A program made the translations under genes and the position numbers. DNA of 11,877 bases. It comes from Planctomycetota bacterium. GTDB taxonomy: Bacteria > Planctomycetota > Planctomycetia > Pirellulales > Pirellulaceae. The stretch lies in assembly GCA_024274855.1 (NCBI GenBank), contig JAJSAJ010000780.1, forward strand, positions 1-11,877. The letters are read 5' to 3'. Shown one piece after another: positions 1-7,141 of this stretch (position 1 is its first letter; each line of letters begins with the position of its first letter). Below the pieces are notes generated by a model, which saw only the letters and a list, made by a program, of their open reading frames with translations, searched no databases and had not been told where the DNA came from.

Positions 1-80
1 CGAGTCGATCGACATTCGAAGCTCCGTTGGCAAGATGCCCGCCAGCTGCTATCGGCTGCTAATTTGTACGGCATCCATAT

Positions 81-108
81 TTGGCCGATCAACGCTATCG
101 GGTAGACT
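81..108 (+). promoter_or_regulatory. putative sigma70 promoter of the rod-shaped RNA
   Basis: TTGGCC (81-86) and TAGACT (103-108) are separated by 16 nt, each matching 4 of 6 positions of the sigma70 -35 and -10 consensus. Transcription would start near 114-116, exactly where the outer closing helix of the predicted RNA begins (113-120). The agreement between promoter and fold is the main support; neither box is strong on its own. Confidence 0.4.
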
Positions 109-112
109 GGGT

Positions 113-354
113 GTGCGGACCTTAGGGCCGGCGAATCAATTGTTGTCGCGTTTACTGGGGGACGTTGCGTCGGTCCCGGTCCTCCACGGGCTTGTCCCGT
201 GGGAACCAAAGTCTCTCAAGCTACAGGGCAGCCGAGCGCACGATCCACCTAGCTGCGAGACTGATTCACCCATGGGACGAGCCCATGGGGGTCTGTATGC
301 GGAAGAGTGCGACAGTTATTGATTGGCGAATCCTTAGCGCCGAGTTGTCCGTGC
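113..354 (+). ncRNA. structured RNA with long rod fold, 6S-like (identity uncertain)
   Basis: No convincing gene covers this stretch, but it folds into one long rod. Outer helix: 113-120 with 347-354 (8 pairs, two G-U). Closing helix: 134-149 with 309-324 (16 positions, one U-U mismatch, two G-U), extended by weaker pairs 131-132/326-327 and 150-153/305-308. An asymmetric bubble follows (about 154-176 opposite 296-304). Upper helix: 177-202 with 270-295 (two mismatches). Terminal helix: 210-215/257-262 and 219-223/250-254, with an apical loop at 224-249. Several pairs are G-U on the plus strand and would be A-C mismatches on the minus strand, so the plus strand is the likely transcript. A closing stem, central bubble and long apical stem in roughly 200-240 nt is the architecture of 6S RNA, which binds housekeeping RNA polymerase. 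I recognise no conserved 6S sequence. The alternative is a structured leader of the downstream arsR-type gene. Confidence 0.5.
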
Positions 355-409
355 CGTGGGTGAATTGCCCCAAGGACTTGAACTACCGTGTAGACGAATT
401 GAGGAAACG

Positions 410-733
410 ATGGACCTGGAAACCCAAGCACGCTATGAAGCACGGGCGAAGATCATTAAAGCACTCGGCCACCCTGCCCGCTTGCTTATCGTGGACGAAC
501 TTGCCGAACATGAGGAACGGTGTGTGTGCGAGCTGACCGAATTGGTCGGAAGCGATATGTCGACCGTTTCACGCCATCTCAGTGTATTGAAAAACGCGGG
601 GCTTGTTGAGGACCGTAAACGCGGCCAAATGGTCTACTACCGGCTTCGGGTGAAATGTCTGTCAAAGTTCTTCGCGTGCGTCGAGTCGGTTATTGAAAAC
701 AACATCCGGAACCAACAGCAGTTGCTGTCGTGA
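410..733 (+). CDS. ArsR/SmtB-family winged-helix metalloregulator
   Basis: This is a 107-residue repressor-type protein, the usual size for ArsR/SmtB. The ATG at 410 is preferred over an upstream in-frame start at 356 because GAGGA (401-405) lies 4 nt before it and homology-like sequence begins there. The N-terminal helix (residues 14-32) is followed by RCVCEL (37-42), with Cys38 and Cys40 at the alpha-3 position that binds arsenite or soft metals in ArsR/CadC. The recognition helix is around SDMSTVSRHLSVLKNAGLV (48-66) and the wing is RKRGQMVYYRL (69-79). Cys83 and Cys90 in the last helix could add ligands. Known members dissociate from DNA when the metal binds. No transporter, thioredoxin or arsenate gene adjoins it. 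The next gene is convergent, starting 6 nt past this stop, so its regulon must lie elsewhere or upstream of the window. The family is certain; the ligand is inferred. Confidence 0.93.
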   Translation: MDLETQARYEARAKIIKALGHPARLLIVDELAEHEERCVCELTELVGSDMSTVSRHLSVLKNAGLVEDRKRGQMVYYRLRVKCLSKFFACVESVIENNIRNQQQLLS

Positions 734-739
734 TCTGAT

Positions 740-2824
740 TCAGGTGACCACGTCGATGATCATTTCCGCGAACTGAGGCAAGTGCCGGCTTCCATGTTGC
801 ACATCGATCGGTATGACATGCCGTCCAGGGGCCACGCGTGAAGCGAGCTGAAACGACAGGTCAAACCGATGCTCTTTCTTTGCTTTCGTGACCGCTTCCT
901 TCTCCCTTAACGTTGCCTTGCCCAGCTTCCGTGGTAGCACAAGGCGTACCGACGTTGCTTGATCCCTTGCGGAATGGTTTGTCACCACCACCTCGCACTG
1001 CACTCGGCCGCCGGCGGACACCTCTTGGCGATAAGGATCACACCGTACCCACGACGGGTCTAGCCCGTAGTTCGCATGCGCCCATGGTACAAGTTGACCA
1101 AAGAGCTGCTCACGCTGGTCCAACGCATTTCGCATGAAACGAATCTCACCTTCGGTGAACGTAAACGCATCGGCCACATGACAATTAAACATGTGAGTCG
1201 GTTTCAGTTTTTCAATCAGATCAAGGCAGTATTGAAATCCGACACCAGGCCCAAGCAAGTTGCGGTTGTAAGCACAGTAGTCATCGATTCCTGCCATCGT
1301 ATGCGAATCACCAACAAAGAACATGCGCAAGTCATCGGACTCGGCCAAAAGCGCATCATGATAGAGCGTTTGTCCTGGATAGAAGTAGGCTGTCAAATCA
1401 AACTCGTGCCAACGCCAGGAGTGCCCGTCGTCGGTCTGCTGATCGATACGGATCGGATCGGGAGCCAAACAAGGCAATCGCCAGGCTGCGGGATTGCCCA
1501 TCACATCGGCCAAACGTCGGTCCATGATGCAAGGGCAATCAAATGCTTTCTGAAATTCGAGAATACCATCCGTGTGGTCAAAATGATAATGCGTGACCCA
1601 CAGAGCGTCGATTTTCTTGATCTCGCCACGGTCAAGCATTTTCTTCACGTGTTGCACGGTTCCGGGCGAACCAACATCCATGACCAGAGCCGCCTTCGAC
1701 TTGGAAATCAGCATCCATGTTGTTCCAAAATGCTTTAAACAACTCGGAGGTTCGATGCCCGCTCGAATAGGCATTTGCCCAGGCCTGTCGGCGAAATTGG
1801 TGAAAAGCTTCGGGAAATAGTGTCGCAGTGCACTGATCGAGACATAGTTCTCGTAGCACGCTCCCAGTCGCTTGACTAAGCCGTCAACGGCAGCCGGGAC
1901 ATTCCGCATCAGCGTGCCGTGCGATGGTACGAGTACTTCCGGCCGAAGTTTCTTGAGCTGGTTTAGACTGCTGATCAATCGCCATTGGTCTCCCATGAAT
2001 CCGTGATATCCGCCGATACGACGCCCATTTCGCTCAAATCCCCTCTGCAAGCTGAATACATCCCAGATTTGACCTTCGTCAAAAATACAATCACCGGAAA
2101 ACACAAAACGTTTGCCTTCGGAATCGATTACATAGCTGACGGACCCGTCAGTGTGTCCGGGAGTTTCAATTACCTGAATGGTCGTCTCTCCAAATGAAAA
2201 CCGGTCTCCATCCGAGAACGACTCGTCGATCCGCAACGGTTCAATCGGTGTCAAGTGGTCTGGTCGAAATGTCTTGTAAACACGGTAAAGGTTACGGTCG
2301 TCTTTCCAGTACGTAGCCGGATCCGAGAAGAGACGGAGTTCTTTAGCCGGTGCACCAATCTTGGCTGAGCGAGCAACAGTATGTGTCGCACTTGTCTGAT
2401 CACGATGGCCGTGCGTAAAAACGACCTTGACGATATCCGTCACGCCAAGTTGCTGAAGTGCTGGTCCGACATCCTCGTCTCCACAATCGACTAGTAATGC
2501 CTGATGGCCGTAGCGAACAATCCCGATGTTGATCGCACCCTGATAGACAAACAGGTGATCGGTCAGACGGACTGTTGTACCGATGCTCGGAGCCGGTGAT
2601 AGATTCGCGTCCACGGAGGGCGTGCGAACAATGGCCAGTGAGCCGGCTGACAGTGCAGCTGTTTTCAGGAACTTGCGGCGATCACAAGACGGCAACCAAG
2701 CCGAGCTATTGTCCGACTGCTGCGGATTCAGTTCCATTGTTTGCTGTTCTTGTTGGATATCTCGACTCTTTTCCACATCTGCAGTACCGGTTTTGTCCCG
2801 GTGTGGTTGCCAAGGTCGCTGCAT
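740..2824 (-). CDS. Tat-exported tandem metallo-beta-lactamase-fold hydrolase
   Basis: This is a 694-residue protein with two metallo-beta-lactamase-fold domains in tandem. The start at 2824 is supported by an excellent ribosome site, GGAGGTG, 5 nt upstream; Met30 has none. A twin-arginine motif, RRKFLKT (49-55), and a short hydrophobic stretch (55-66) predict Tat export, after an unusually long 48-residue leader. Domain 1 (about 82-320) carries HGHRDQ (138-143), where the usual last His of HxHxDH is Gln143, plus GHTDGS (223-228), Asp245 and His302. Domain 2 (about 355-575) carries an intact HYHFDH (412-417), Asp506 and His549, with a YPGQTLYH segment (482-489) where the usual PGHTxGS motif would lie. 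Residues from about 590 look like a beta-sandwich tail. It probably hydrolyses an ester, amide or similar bond outside the cytoplasm with bound metal. The substrate is unknown and nothing nearby suggests one. Confidence 0.85.
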   Translation of the reverse strand: MQRPWQPHRDKTGTADVEKSRDIQQEQQTMELNPQQSDNSSAWLPSCDRRKFLKTAALSAGSLAIVRTPSVDANLSPAPSIGTTVRLTDHLFVYQGAINIGIVRYGHQALLVDCGDEDVGPALQQLGVTDIVKVVFTHGHRDQTSATHTVARSAKIGAPAKELRLFSDPATYWKDDRNLYRVYKTFRPDHLTPIEPLRIDESFSDGDRFSFGETTIQVIETPGHTDGSVSYVIDSEGKRFVFSGDCIFDEGQIWDVFSLQRGFERNGRRIGGYHGFMGDQWRLISSLNQLKKLRPEVLVPSHGTLMRNVPAAVDGLVKRLGACYENYVSISALRHYFPKLFTNFADRPGQMPIRAGIEPPSCLKHFGTTWMLISKSKAALVMDVGSPGTVQHVKKMLDRGEIKKIDALWVTHYHFDHTDGILEFQKAFDCPCIMDRRLADVMGNPAAWRLPCLAPDPIRIDQQTDDGHSWRWHEFDLTAYFYPGQTLYHDALLAESDDLRMFFVGDSHTMAGIDDYCAYNRNLLGPGVGFQYCLDLIEKLKPTHMFNCHVADAFTFTEGEIRFMRNALDQREQLFGQLVPWAHANYGLDPSWVRCDPYRQEVSAGGRVQCEVVVTNHSARDQATSVRLVLPRKLGKATLREKEAVTKAKKEHRFDLSFQLASRVAPGRHVIPIDVQHGSRHLPQFAEMIIDVVT

Positions 2825-2829
2825 TATCC

Positions 2830-2838
2830 CACCTCCTC
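2830..2838 (-). promoter_or_regulatory. strong ribosome binding site deciding the MBL-fold start
   Basis: Read on the minus strand this is GAGGAGGTG, near-perfect anti-16S complementarity, 5 nt before the ATG at 2824. It shows that the 48 residues in front of the twin arginines are translated. Confidence 0.8.
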
Positions 2839-2880
2839 AGAAGATCAACGAGATTCCCGGCAACAGGGCCGGGTACTCTA

Positions 2881-2889
2881 TTTATACCA
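2881..2889 (-). promoter_or_regulatory. extended -10 promoter of the MBL-fold gene
   Basis: On the minus strand this reads TGGTATAAA, an extended -10 (TGn then TATAAA, 5 of 6). No good -35 is visible at 17 nt, which is common for extended -10 promoters. The predicted start near 2874 gives a leader of about 50 nt that begins with the hairpin 2856-2873. Confidence 0.45.
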
Positions 2890-3144
2890 GAATCCGCGCC
2901 GCCGATGGCGTTGTGCGGAGGTGGCGACTGGAATTCCGAACCGGTTGGGGAAACGTGCTGTCAAGCACCGTGCGGCAAAGGTCCACCATGCGATACCAAC
3001 GCTCGATCGGTTCTGGACTCCCCCCGGTTCTCTGGCGTTCAGTTCTGCCACAAACTATACGAGCCCTGAGGCTTTGAACGTTGGGCGGTGTCCGAGACGT
3101 ACGGTCTGCAGAGACTCGTGATACTGGATTTTCGCGTAATGGCC

Positions 3145-3153
3145 TGTTATGAT
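3145..3153 (+). promoter_or_regulatory. extended -10 promoter of glnB
   Basis: TGTTATGAT is an extended -10 (TGn then TATGAT, 5 of 6 to consensus). The -35 position is weak. The predicted start near 3160 gives a leader of about 27 nt containing the ribosome site AGGGAAGGA (3169-3177), 9 nt before the ATG at 3187. Confidence 0.45.
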
Positions 3154-3186
3154 GTCGCGCCGGCATGTAGGGAAGGATACGTTACC

Positions 3187-3525
3187 ATGAAGCAGATTGT
3201 GGCGGTTGTAAAGCCGTATTTGGCCGAGAAGGTTCTTGAAGCTTTGAAACGCGCGCCTTTGGAGGCGTTGAGCGTATTTGAGGTCATGGGATTCGGGCGT
3301 CAAAAGAGCTATTTGGACGAGTACGGAAGCAGCGAGTATTCGCAGGCGTTTCTTCCGAAGGTCCAGGTCACGCTCTGGGTCGATGATGCACGTGCGGAGG
3401 AAATTCTGCGCAAGATTATTGGCGTCGCCAGAACGGGACGAATTGGCGACGTAAAGATATTCATGGTTCCGGTCGAATCGTACGAGACGATTGACATTGC
3501 CACCGGTCAGGTACATTCCGAGTGA
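3187..3525 (+). CDS. glnB: P-II family nitrogen regulatory protein
   Basis: This 112-residue protein has the normal P-II length. P-II trimers sense 2-oxoglutarate and ATP/ADP and control ammonium transport, glutamine synthetase adenylylation and other targets. The ATG at 3187 has a good ribosome site; the longer frame from a GTG at 3088 adds 33 residues without P-II character. The beta-1 strand MKQIVAVVKP is typical, GFGRQK (35-40) precedes the T-loop, and Tyr51 in SEYSQAFLPK (49-58) is the residue uridylylated in proteobacteria. The B-loop ARTGRIGDVKIF (81-92) has Val89 where P-II has Gly. The C-terminal arginines that contact ATP phosphates in E. coli (in RIRTG) are replaced in DIATG (103-107), after an apparent two-residue insertion. 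It converges on glnE, a known P-II partner. The family assignment is certain; nucleotide binding may be altered. Confidence 0.93.
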   Translation: MKQIVAVVKPYLAEKVLEALKRAPLEALSVFEVMGFGRQKSYLDEYGSSEYSQAFLPKVQVTLWVDDARAEEILRKIIGVARTGRIGDVKIFMVPVESYETIDIATGQVHSE

Positions 3526-3603
3526 CTTGCATGTGGGATGGCCCGGGAAGAGCCGACTTCGCGGTATCGCCTGAACTCGCGTTGGACCGCTCTCATTGTT
3601 GCT

Positions 3604-3619
3604 CGTCTTCATCGAGACG
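3604..3619 (+). terminator. weak hairpin downstream of glnB
   Basis: CGTCT (3604-3608) pairs with AGACG (3615-3619) around a 6-nt loop and is followed by GTTTACG. It is about 80 nt past the glnB stop. The stem is short and the T-run poor, so it may not terminate. Confidence 0.2.
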
Positions 3620-3654
3620 TTTACGACGTTGTCAACGGAGTGGCAATGGGGCCG

Positions 3655-3669
3655 GCAACTGCGGGTTGC
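3655..3669 (-). terminator. small hairpin abutting the glnE stop codon
   Basis: GCAAC (3655-3659) pairs with GTTGC (3665-3669) around a 5-nt loop, directly after the TGA of glnE (3670-3672). There is no T-run. It may protect the mRNA 3' end or be chance. Confidence 0.2.
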
Positions 3670-6600
3670 TCACGACGCTCGAGCTGCATTCGACTGCGCA
3701 TCGAAGATTCGATTGAAGCACTCGCGGTTTTTTCTCTGATACCGGCGGCAATCGGCCAGGAGTCGCTCGGAACTATCGTACCCGATCAGGAAAGCAAGCT
3801 TTTTTAGCTCCATCGGTTGATCTTCGATCGGTAAATCATGTCGGGCGGTGGTGTTCATCAGGCGCAACCGTGATTCGACACTTCGAAGAAACCGATAGGA
3901 TTCGGTCAAGTAGGCCGCATCCGCCTCGGCTAGTTTTCCGGTTCGGCACAGCATTTCCGTGGCAGCGAGTGTACCGGTACAAACAATGTCAGGATACTGT
4001 ACAGCATATTTCATTTGGAGCATCTGCACGATGAATTCGATATCGACAGTCCCACCGACACCGCGTTTCAAGTTCCGATCACTTGCTGTCTGTTGCATGC
4101 GCATGCGCATGCGGCGAATTTCGTCGGCACTGTTCGGTTGCCAATGATAGTCGACAATGGTCTTTCGGATGACCGACATGACTCTGGCCTGGGCCTCGGC
4201 GGAACCCGTAATCGTTCTTGCTTTACAGAGTGCCTGGCGTTCCCACAGTTGGCCTCGACCTTCCGAGAAGTACCGATTGAATTCATCGAGTGAGACGGCC
4301 AGCGTGCCACTTTTTCCAGTTGGCCGAAGTCGCGGGTCGATTTCGTAAAGACGGCCATGGACACCGAGTCGAGTGATTATTTTAATCACTCGCTGAGCCA
4401 AGCGGCTAAAAAAGTGGTGGTTGACGGTCGTTTGCCCACTGCGATTTCCATCGAGATGTCGCGTCTGCCCTTCGGCATCATAAAGGAAGACGACGTCAAG
4501 ATCACTGTGATAGTTGGGTTCGCGGCCTCCGAGTTTCCCCAGTGCAACAATTACGAACTCAGCTTCGTGGTCATCTCTGTCGTGTCCAACGGCCATCGGG
4601 CGGCCATATTTCTGGATCATCCGACCGTATTCATAGCGAGTCGCTTCTTGAAGACAGACTTCAGCAATATCGGACAAGGCCCGATGTGTATCTTGCACAT
4701 CATCCTTGCCGAGAATATCACGAACACCAACCCGCAAATGCTGGAAACTCTTGAAGCTATGCAAAATGGGCTCGAGATCCTCCGCGCCGTGCGAGAGGTC
4801 GCTGAGTGTCCTGCGTAGAGATTCATAGGTCGGTAGCTTGTTCCGGATAAGCGAGTCCATCAACTCATCAATCATCCCCGGATTGCTTGTGAGGATTCCC
4901 GACAGATATGGGCTGGTCGCACAGAGCTGAACATACAAGTTGAGTGTCGGCCGATCAAAACTGAACAACTCCCACAGAACTCCTTTACCACCGAGTGAAT
5001 CGCTAACCTGACTCAGGTTCACCAGTGTCGAATCCGGATCAGGTGTCGCCGCGATTGCCTTGAGTAAACTAGGGGCAATGGCTGCCAGGAAATGGCGACT
5101 GCGATGTGTCGAGAGGAAGGATACCCGTTCGGTAGTCAGGGCCATCAGGTTCGTGTAGGCGGTCGATATGTCACCGAACCCGTGTTTTGCAAGACATTCT
5201 TGAATCACTTCCCGCGGCGGATCGGGGTCAAGGACCAGATCGGTTTCGAGTGCCGCGTCCAGATTTCCAGGGAAAGCTGCTTGTAGCAAGTGATCCAGAA
5301 TCTTCCGATTTAGCTGCATTTTCTGTTGCAGATCGTGTTTGAACCCATCCAGAGCCGACTGTGTGTCGCCGTCAACGTAGCCTGTACGGAGAGCGAGTCG
5401 GCGCAATTCACGATCGTCATCCGGCAGTGTGTGTGTCTGCAGATCGAACATGATTTGCAAGCGGTGCTCGATCTTGCGCAACAGAACGTAACTCTCTTCC
5501 AGAATCGTCCGTTCCTGCATGGTCAGGCAGCGACTTCGTTCCAGGCTTGCAATCGCTTTCAACGTGCTCGGGGTACGAATTTCCTTCAAATTGCCGCCGT
5601 TCAGCAGTTGGAGAAACTGAATGGTAAACTCAATGTCCCGAATTCCACCCATTCCCAACTTGATGTTCAGCCGGTCGCCACCTTCCCGCCGAGCTCGATG
5701 TTCGATGCGGCGCCGAAGTGCTCGGATTTCGTCGATTTCGGAAAAGCAAAGATAGCGACGATAGATCCACGGTTGCAATTGTTTCAAAAAAAAGTTGCCC
5801 AAATCACTGTCACCCGCGACAACGCGAGTTTTGACCAACGCCTGACGCTCCCACGTTCGCCCATAGACGTTGTAATATCGCAAAGCGCTTTCCAAGTCGC
5901 AGACAACCGGTCCCTGCTTTCCTTGGGGACGCAAACGTAAATCGACTCGATAAAGAATCCCCAACTCCATCGGTTCCGTGAGTATCCTGATGATCTGTTG
6001 AGCCAGCCGGTCAAAAAACTCTGTGTTTGAAATCGATCGCGGCCCGTCTGTTTTTCCCTTGCCGTCACTCAAGAAAATCAAGTCGATGTCGCTGGAGTAG
6101 TTCAGCTCCATCCCACCTAGCTTCCCTAGTGCCATGACGGCGAAACGAGCGCGCGTGCCGTCAGGCAATCGGGGAGTTCCCCGTTTGGCTTGTTGGATTC
6201 GCCAGGCAGTCTGTACGGCCGCCTCGATCATCGCATCGGCCAGATAAGAGATCTGAGCTGTCACCGTTGCTAGGTGCTGGCCACGCACGATGTCTCCATA
6301 CGCGATCCGAAGTGTCTCGCGCCGCTTGTGCCGGCGCAAAATCATCATGGCGACACGATCGTCTTGCACGGTGGCGATGTCCGTGCAAATGTCCTCGATC
6401 AGCGCCTGACGAGCCACCGGCTGGCCTTCCGTAAGACGCAGTAAGTCAAAGGCTTCCGGGTCACCTTCAAGACAATTCGCGAGGTACTGACTGGTCGAGA
6501 AGATCTGCAGCAGAGTTGGGAGCGCTTCCGTGTCACGCTCAAACAACGCTCCCAAGGCGATTGGATTTCGAGCTGCCGTGACAAAGTGATCCAGATTGTT

Positions 6601-6807
6601 CAACGCTCGATCCGGGTCACTTATCGCCGGCAAGGCTGCCGCGAATTGATCACATGCGATTGCCAACAAATCGAGCGTCATGCCGGCTCGTGCCATGTTC
6701 AAGATATTGGCGTGGGCACGCTCCGTGTTCTCTAAACCGATCGCCCGCAGCCAGCTCGCAGCCTGGCTGGGATCTTCGAGGTATCGTATCAGACGCTCAA
6801 TATCCAT
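3670..6807 (-). CDS. glnE: bifunctional glutamine synthetase adenylyltransferase / adenylyl-removing enzyme
   Basis: This 1045-residue protein is about 100 longer than E. coli GlnE. It has two complete nucleotidyltransferase halves. The N-terminal (adenylyl-removing) half has ALGKLGGMELNYSSDIDLIF (226-245) with Asp240 and Asp242, DLRLRPQGKQG (289-299) and GGIRDIEF (387-394). The C-terminal (adenylylating) half has ALGKLGGREPNYHSDLDVVF (755-774) with Asp769 and Asp771, DPRLRPTGKSG (824-834) and GGTVDIEF (918-925). GlnE attaches AMP to, and removes it from, a tyrosine of glutamine synthetase, so tuning ammonium assimilation to glutamine and P-II state. Both active sites look intact, so both reactions are expected. 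It sits tail to tail with glnB, 145 nt apart; glnA and glnD are not in the window. The ATG at 6807 has only a weak ribosome site (GTGAAG), but no better in-frame start is visible. Confidence 0.97.
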   Translation of the reverse strand: MDIERLIRYLEDPSQAASWLRAIGLENTERAHANILNMARAGMTLDLLAIACDQFAAALPAISDPDRALNNLDHFVTAARNPIALGALFERDTEALPTLLQIFSTSQYLANCLEGDPEAFDLLRLTEGQPVARQALIEDICTDIATVQDDRVAMMILRRHKRRETLRIAYGDIVRGQHLATVTAQISYLADAMIEAAVQTAWRIQQAKRGTPRLPDGTRARFAVMALGKLGGMELNYSSDIDLIFLSDGKGKTDGPRSISNTEFFDRLAQQIIRILTEPMELGILYRVDLRLRPQGKQGPVVCDLESALRYYNVYGRTWERQALVKTRVVAGDSDLGNFFLKQLQPWIYRRYLCFSEIDEIRALRRRIEHRARREGGDRLNIKLGMGGIRDIEFTIQFLQLLNGGNLKEIRTPSTLKAIASLERSRCLTMQERTILEESYVLLRKIEHRLQIMFDLQTHTLPDDDRELRRLALRTGYVDGDTQSALDGFKHDLQQKMQLNRKILDHLLQAAFPGNLDAALETDLVLDPDPPREVIQECLAKHGFGDISTAYTNLMALTTERVSFLSTHRSRHFLAAIAPSLLKAIAATPDPDSTLVNLSQVSDSLGGKGVLWELFSFDRPTLNLYVQLCATSPYLSGILTSNPGMIDELMDSLIRNKLPTYESLRRTLSDLSHGAEDLEPILHSFKSFQHLRVGVRDILGKDDVQDTHRALSDIAEVCLQEATRYEYGRMIQKYGRPMAVGHDRDDHEAEFVIVALGKLGGREPNYHSDLDVVFLYDAEGQTRHLDGNRSGQTTVNHHFFSRLAQRVIKIITRLGVHGRLYEIDPRLRPTGKSGTLAVSLDEFNRYFSEGRGQLWERQALCKARTITGSAEAQARVMSVIRKTIVDYHWQPNSADEIRRMRMRMQQTASDRNLKRGVGGTVDIEFIVQMLQMKYAVQYPDIVCTGTLAATEMLCRTGKLAEADAAYLTESYRFLRSVESRLRLMNTTARHDLPIEDQPMELKKLAFLIGYDSSERLLADCRRYQRKNRECFNRIFDAQSNAARAS
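4095..4112. repeat. three tandem GCATGC hexamers inside glnE
   Basis: GCATGC is repeated three times without interruption, giving an 18-bp self-complementary, strictly alternating purine-pyrimidine tract. On the minus strand it encodes the Arg-Met repeat at about residues 899-904 of GlnE, within the adenylylating half, so the repeat is in frame and tolerated. Confidence 0.9.
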
Positions 6808-7141
6808 ACTTCACGCTGCGTTCATTGCCGAGAAGTGACCATAACATATGCTAACCAGGCAGGGCCTCGAACCAATGACGAGCTACCGCTCGAGCCGTGT
6901 TGGCCCGCTCCCGTTGGTCGCTAAACTTGACTCAAAATGACTGACTCCTGCTCTATAAGCATCGTAATACGCCCGCTCAGGACCTCCACCCATCATAACG
7001 AACGCATGACCGGCTGCCGACCGAGGTTGTAGGATGAAATCGTTTATCAGCCGTTTCAAGACCTGGATCGGAAGCAGGCGAGAACCCTGGAGGATCGCCC
7101 AAAAAAGGGGTAACCGCTCACGGCGAGAGTGGATGGAGGGG

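Larger units (their letters stand above)
2825..3186. other. divergent intergenic region between the MBL-fold gene and glnB
   Basis: These 362 nt separate two outward-facing genes. On the minus side there is an extended -10, a 6-bp hairpin (CCCGGC 2856-2861 with GCCGGG 2868-2873) in the leader and the strong ribosome site. On the plus side there is an extended -10 and a ribosome site for glnB (AGGGAAGGA, 3169-3177). The middle (about 2890-3120) holds no ORF that looks coding. AACCGGTT (2939-2946) is a small palindrome with no known role. Confidence 0.6.

Noticed and set aside
1..105. Plus-strand frame open from the window edge to TAG at 103-105 (34 codons), possibly the end of an upstream gene
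   Set aside because: Too short to judge, no recognisable motif, and another plus frame is equally open here; the stop also lies inside the -10 box of the proposed promoter.
35..536. ORFs of 95 and 123 codons covering the first 500 nt
   Set aside because: They cross the strongly base-paired RNA region, lack ribosome sites and resemble no protein; the second overlaps the clear ArsR-type gene out of frame.
1076..1738. 220-codon plus-strand ORF opposite the MBL-fold gene
   Set aside because: Antisense shadow: the minus strand encodes intact metallo-beta-lactamase motifs across the same bases.
6851..6900. tRNA-like fragment on the minus strand (GGTTCGAGG and GGTAGCTC resemble T- and D-arm sequence)
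   Set aside because: The T-stem does not pair, no anticodon arm or acceptor stem can be formed, and the order is too compressed for a tRNA.
6927..6959. TTGACT and TATAAG as a plus-strand promoter
   Set aside because: The spacing is 21 nt, outside the working range for sigma70, and TG is not placed for an extended -10.
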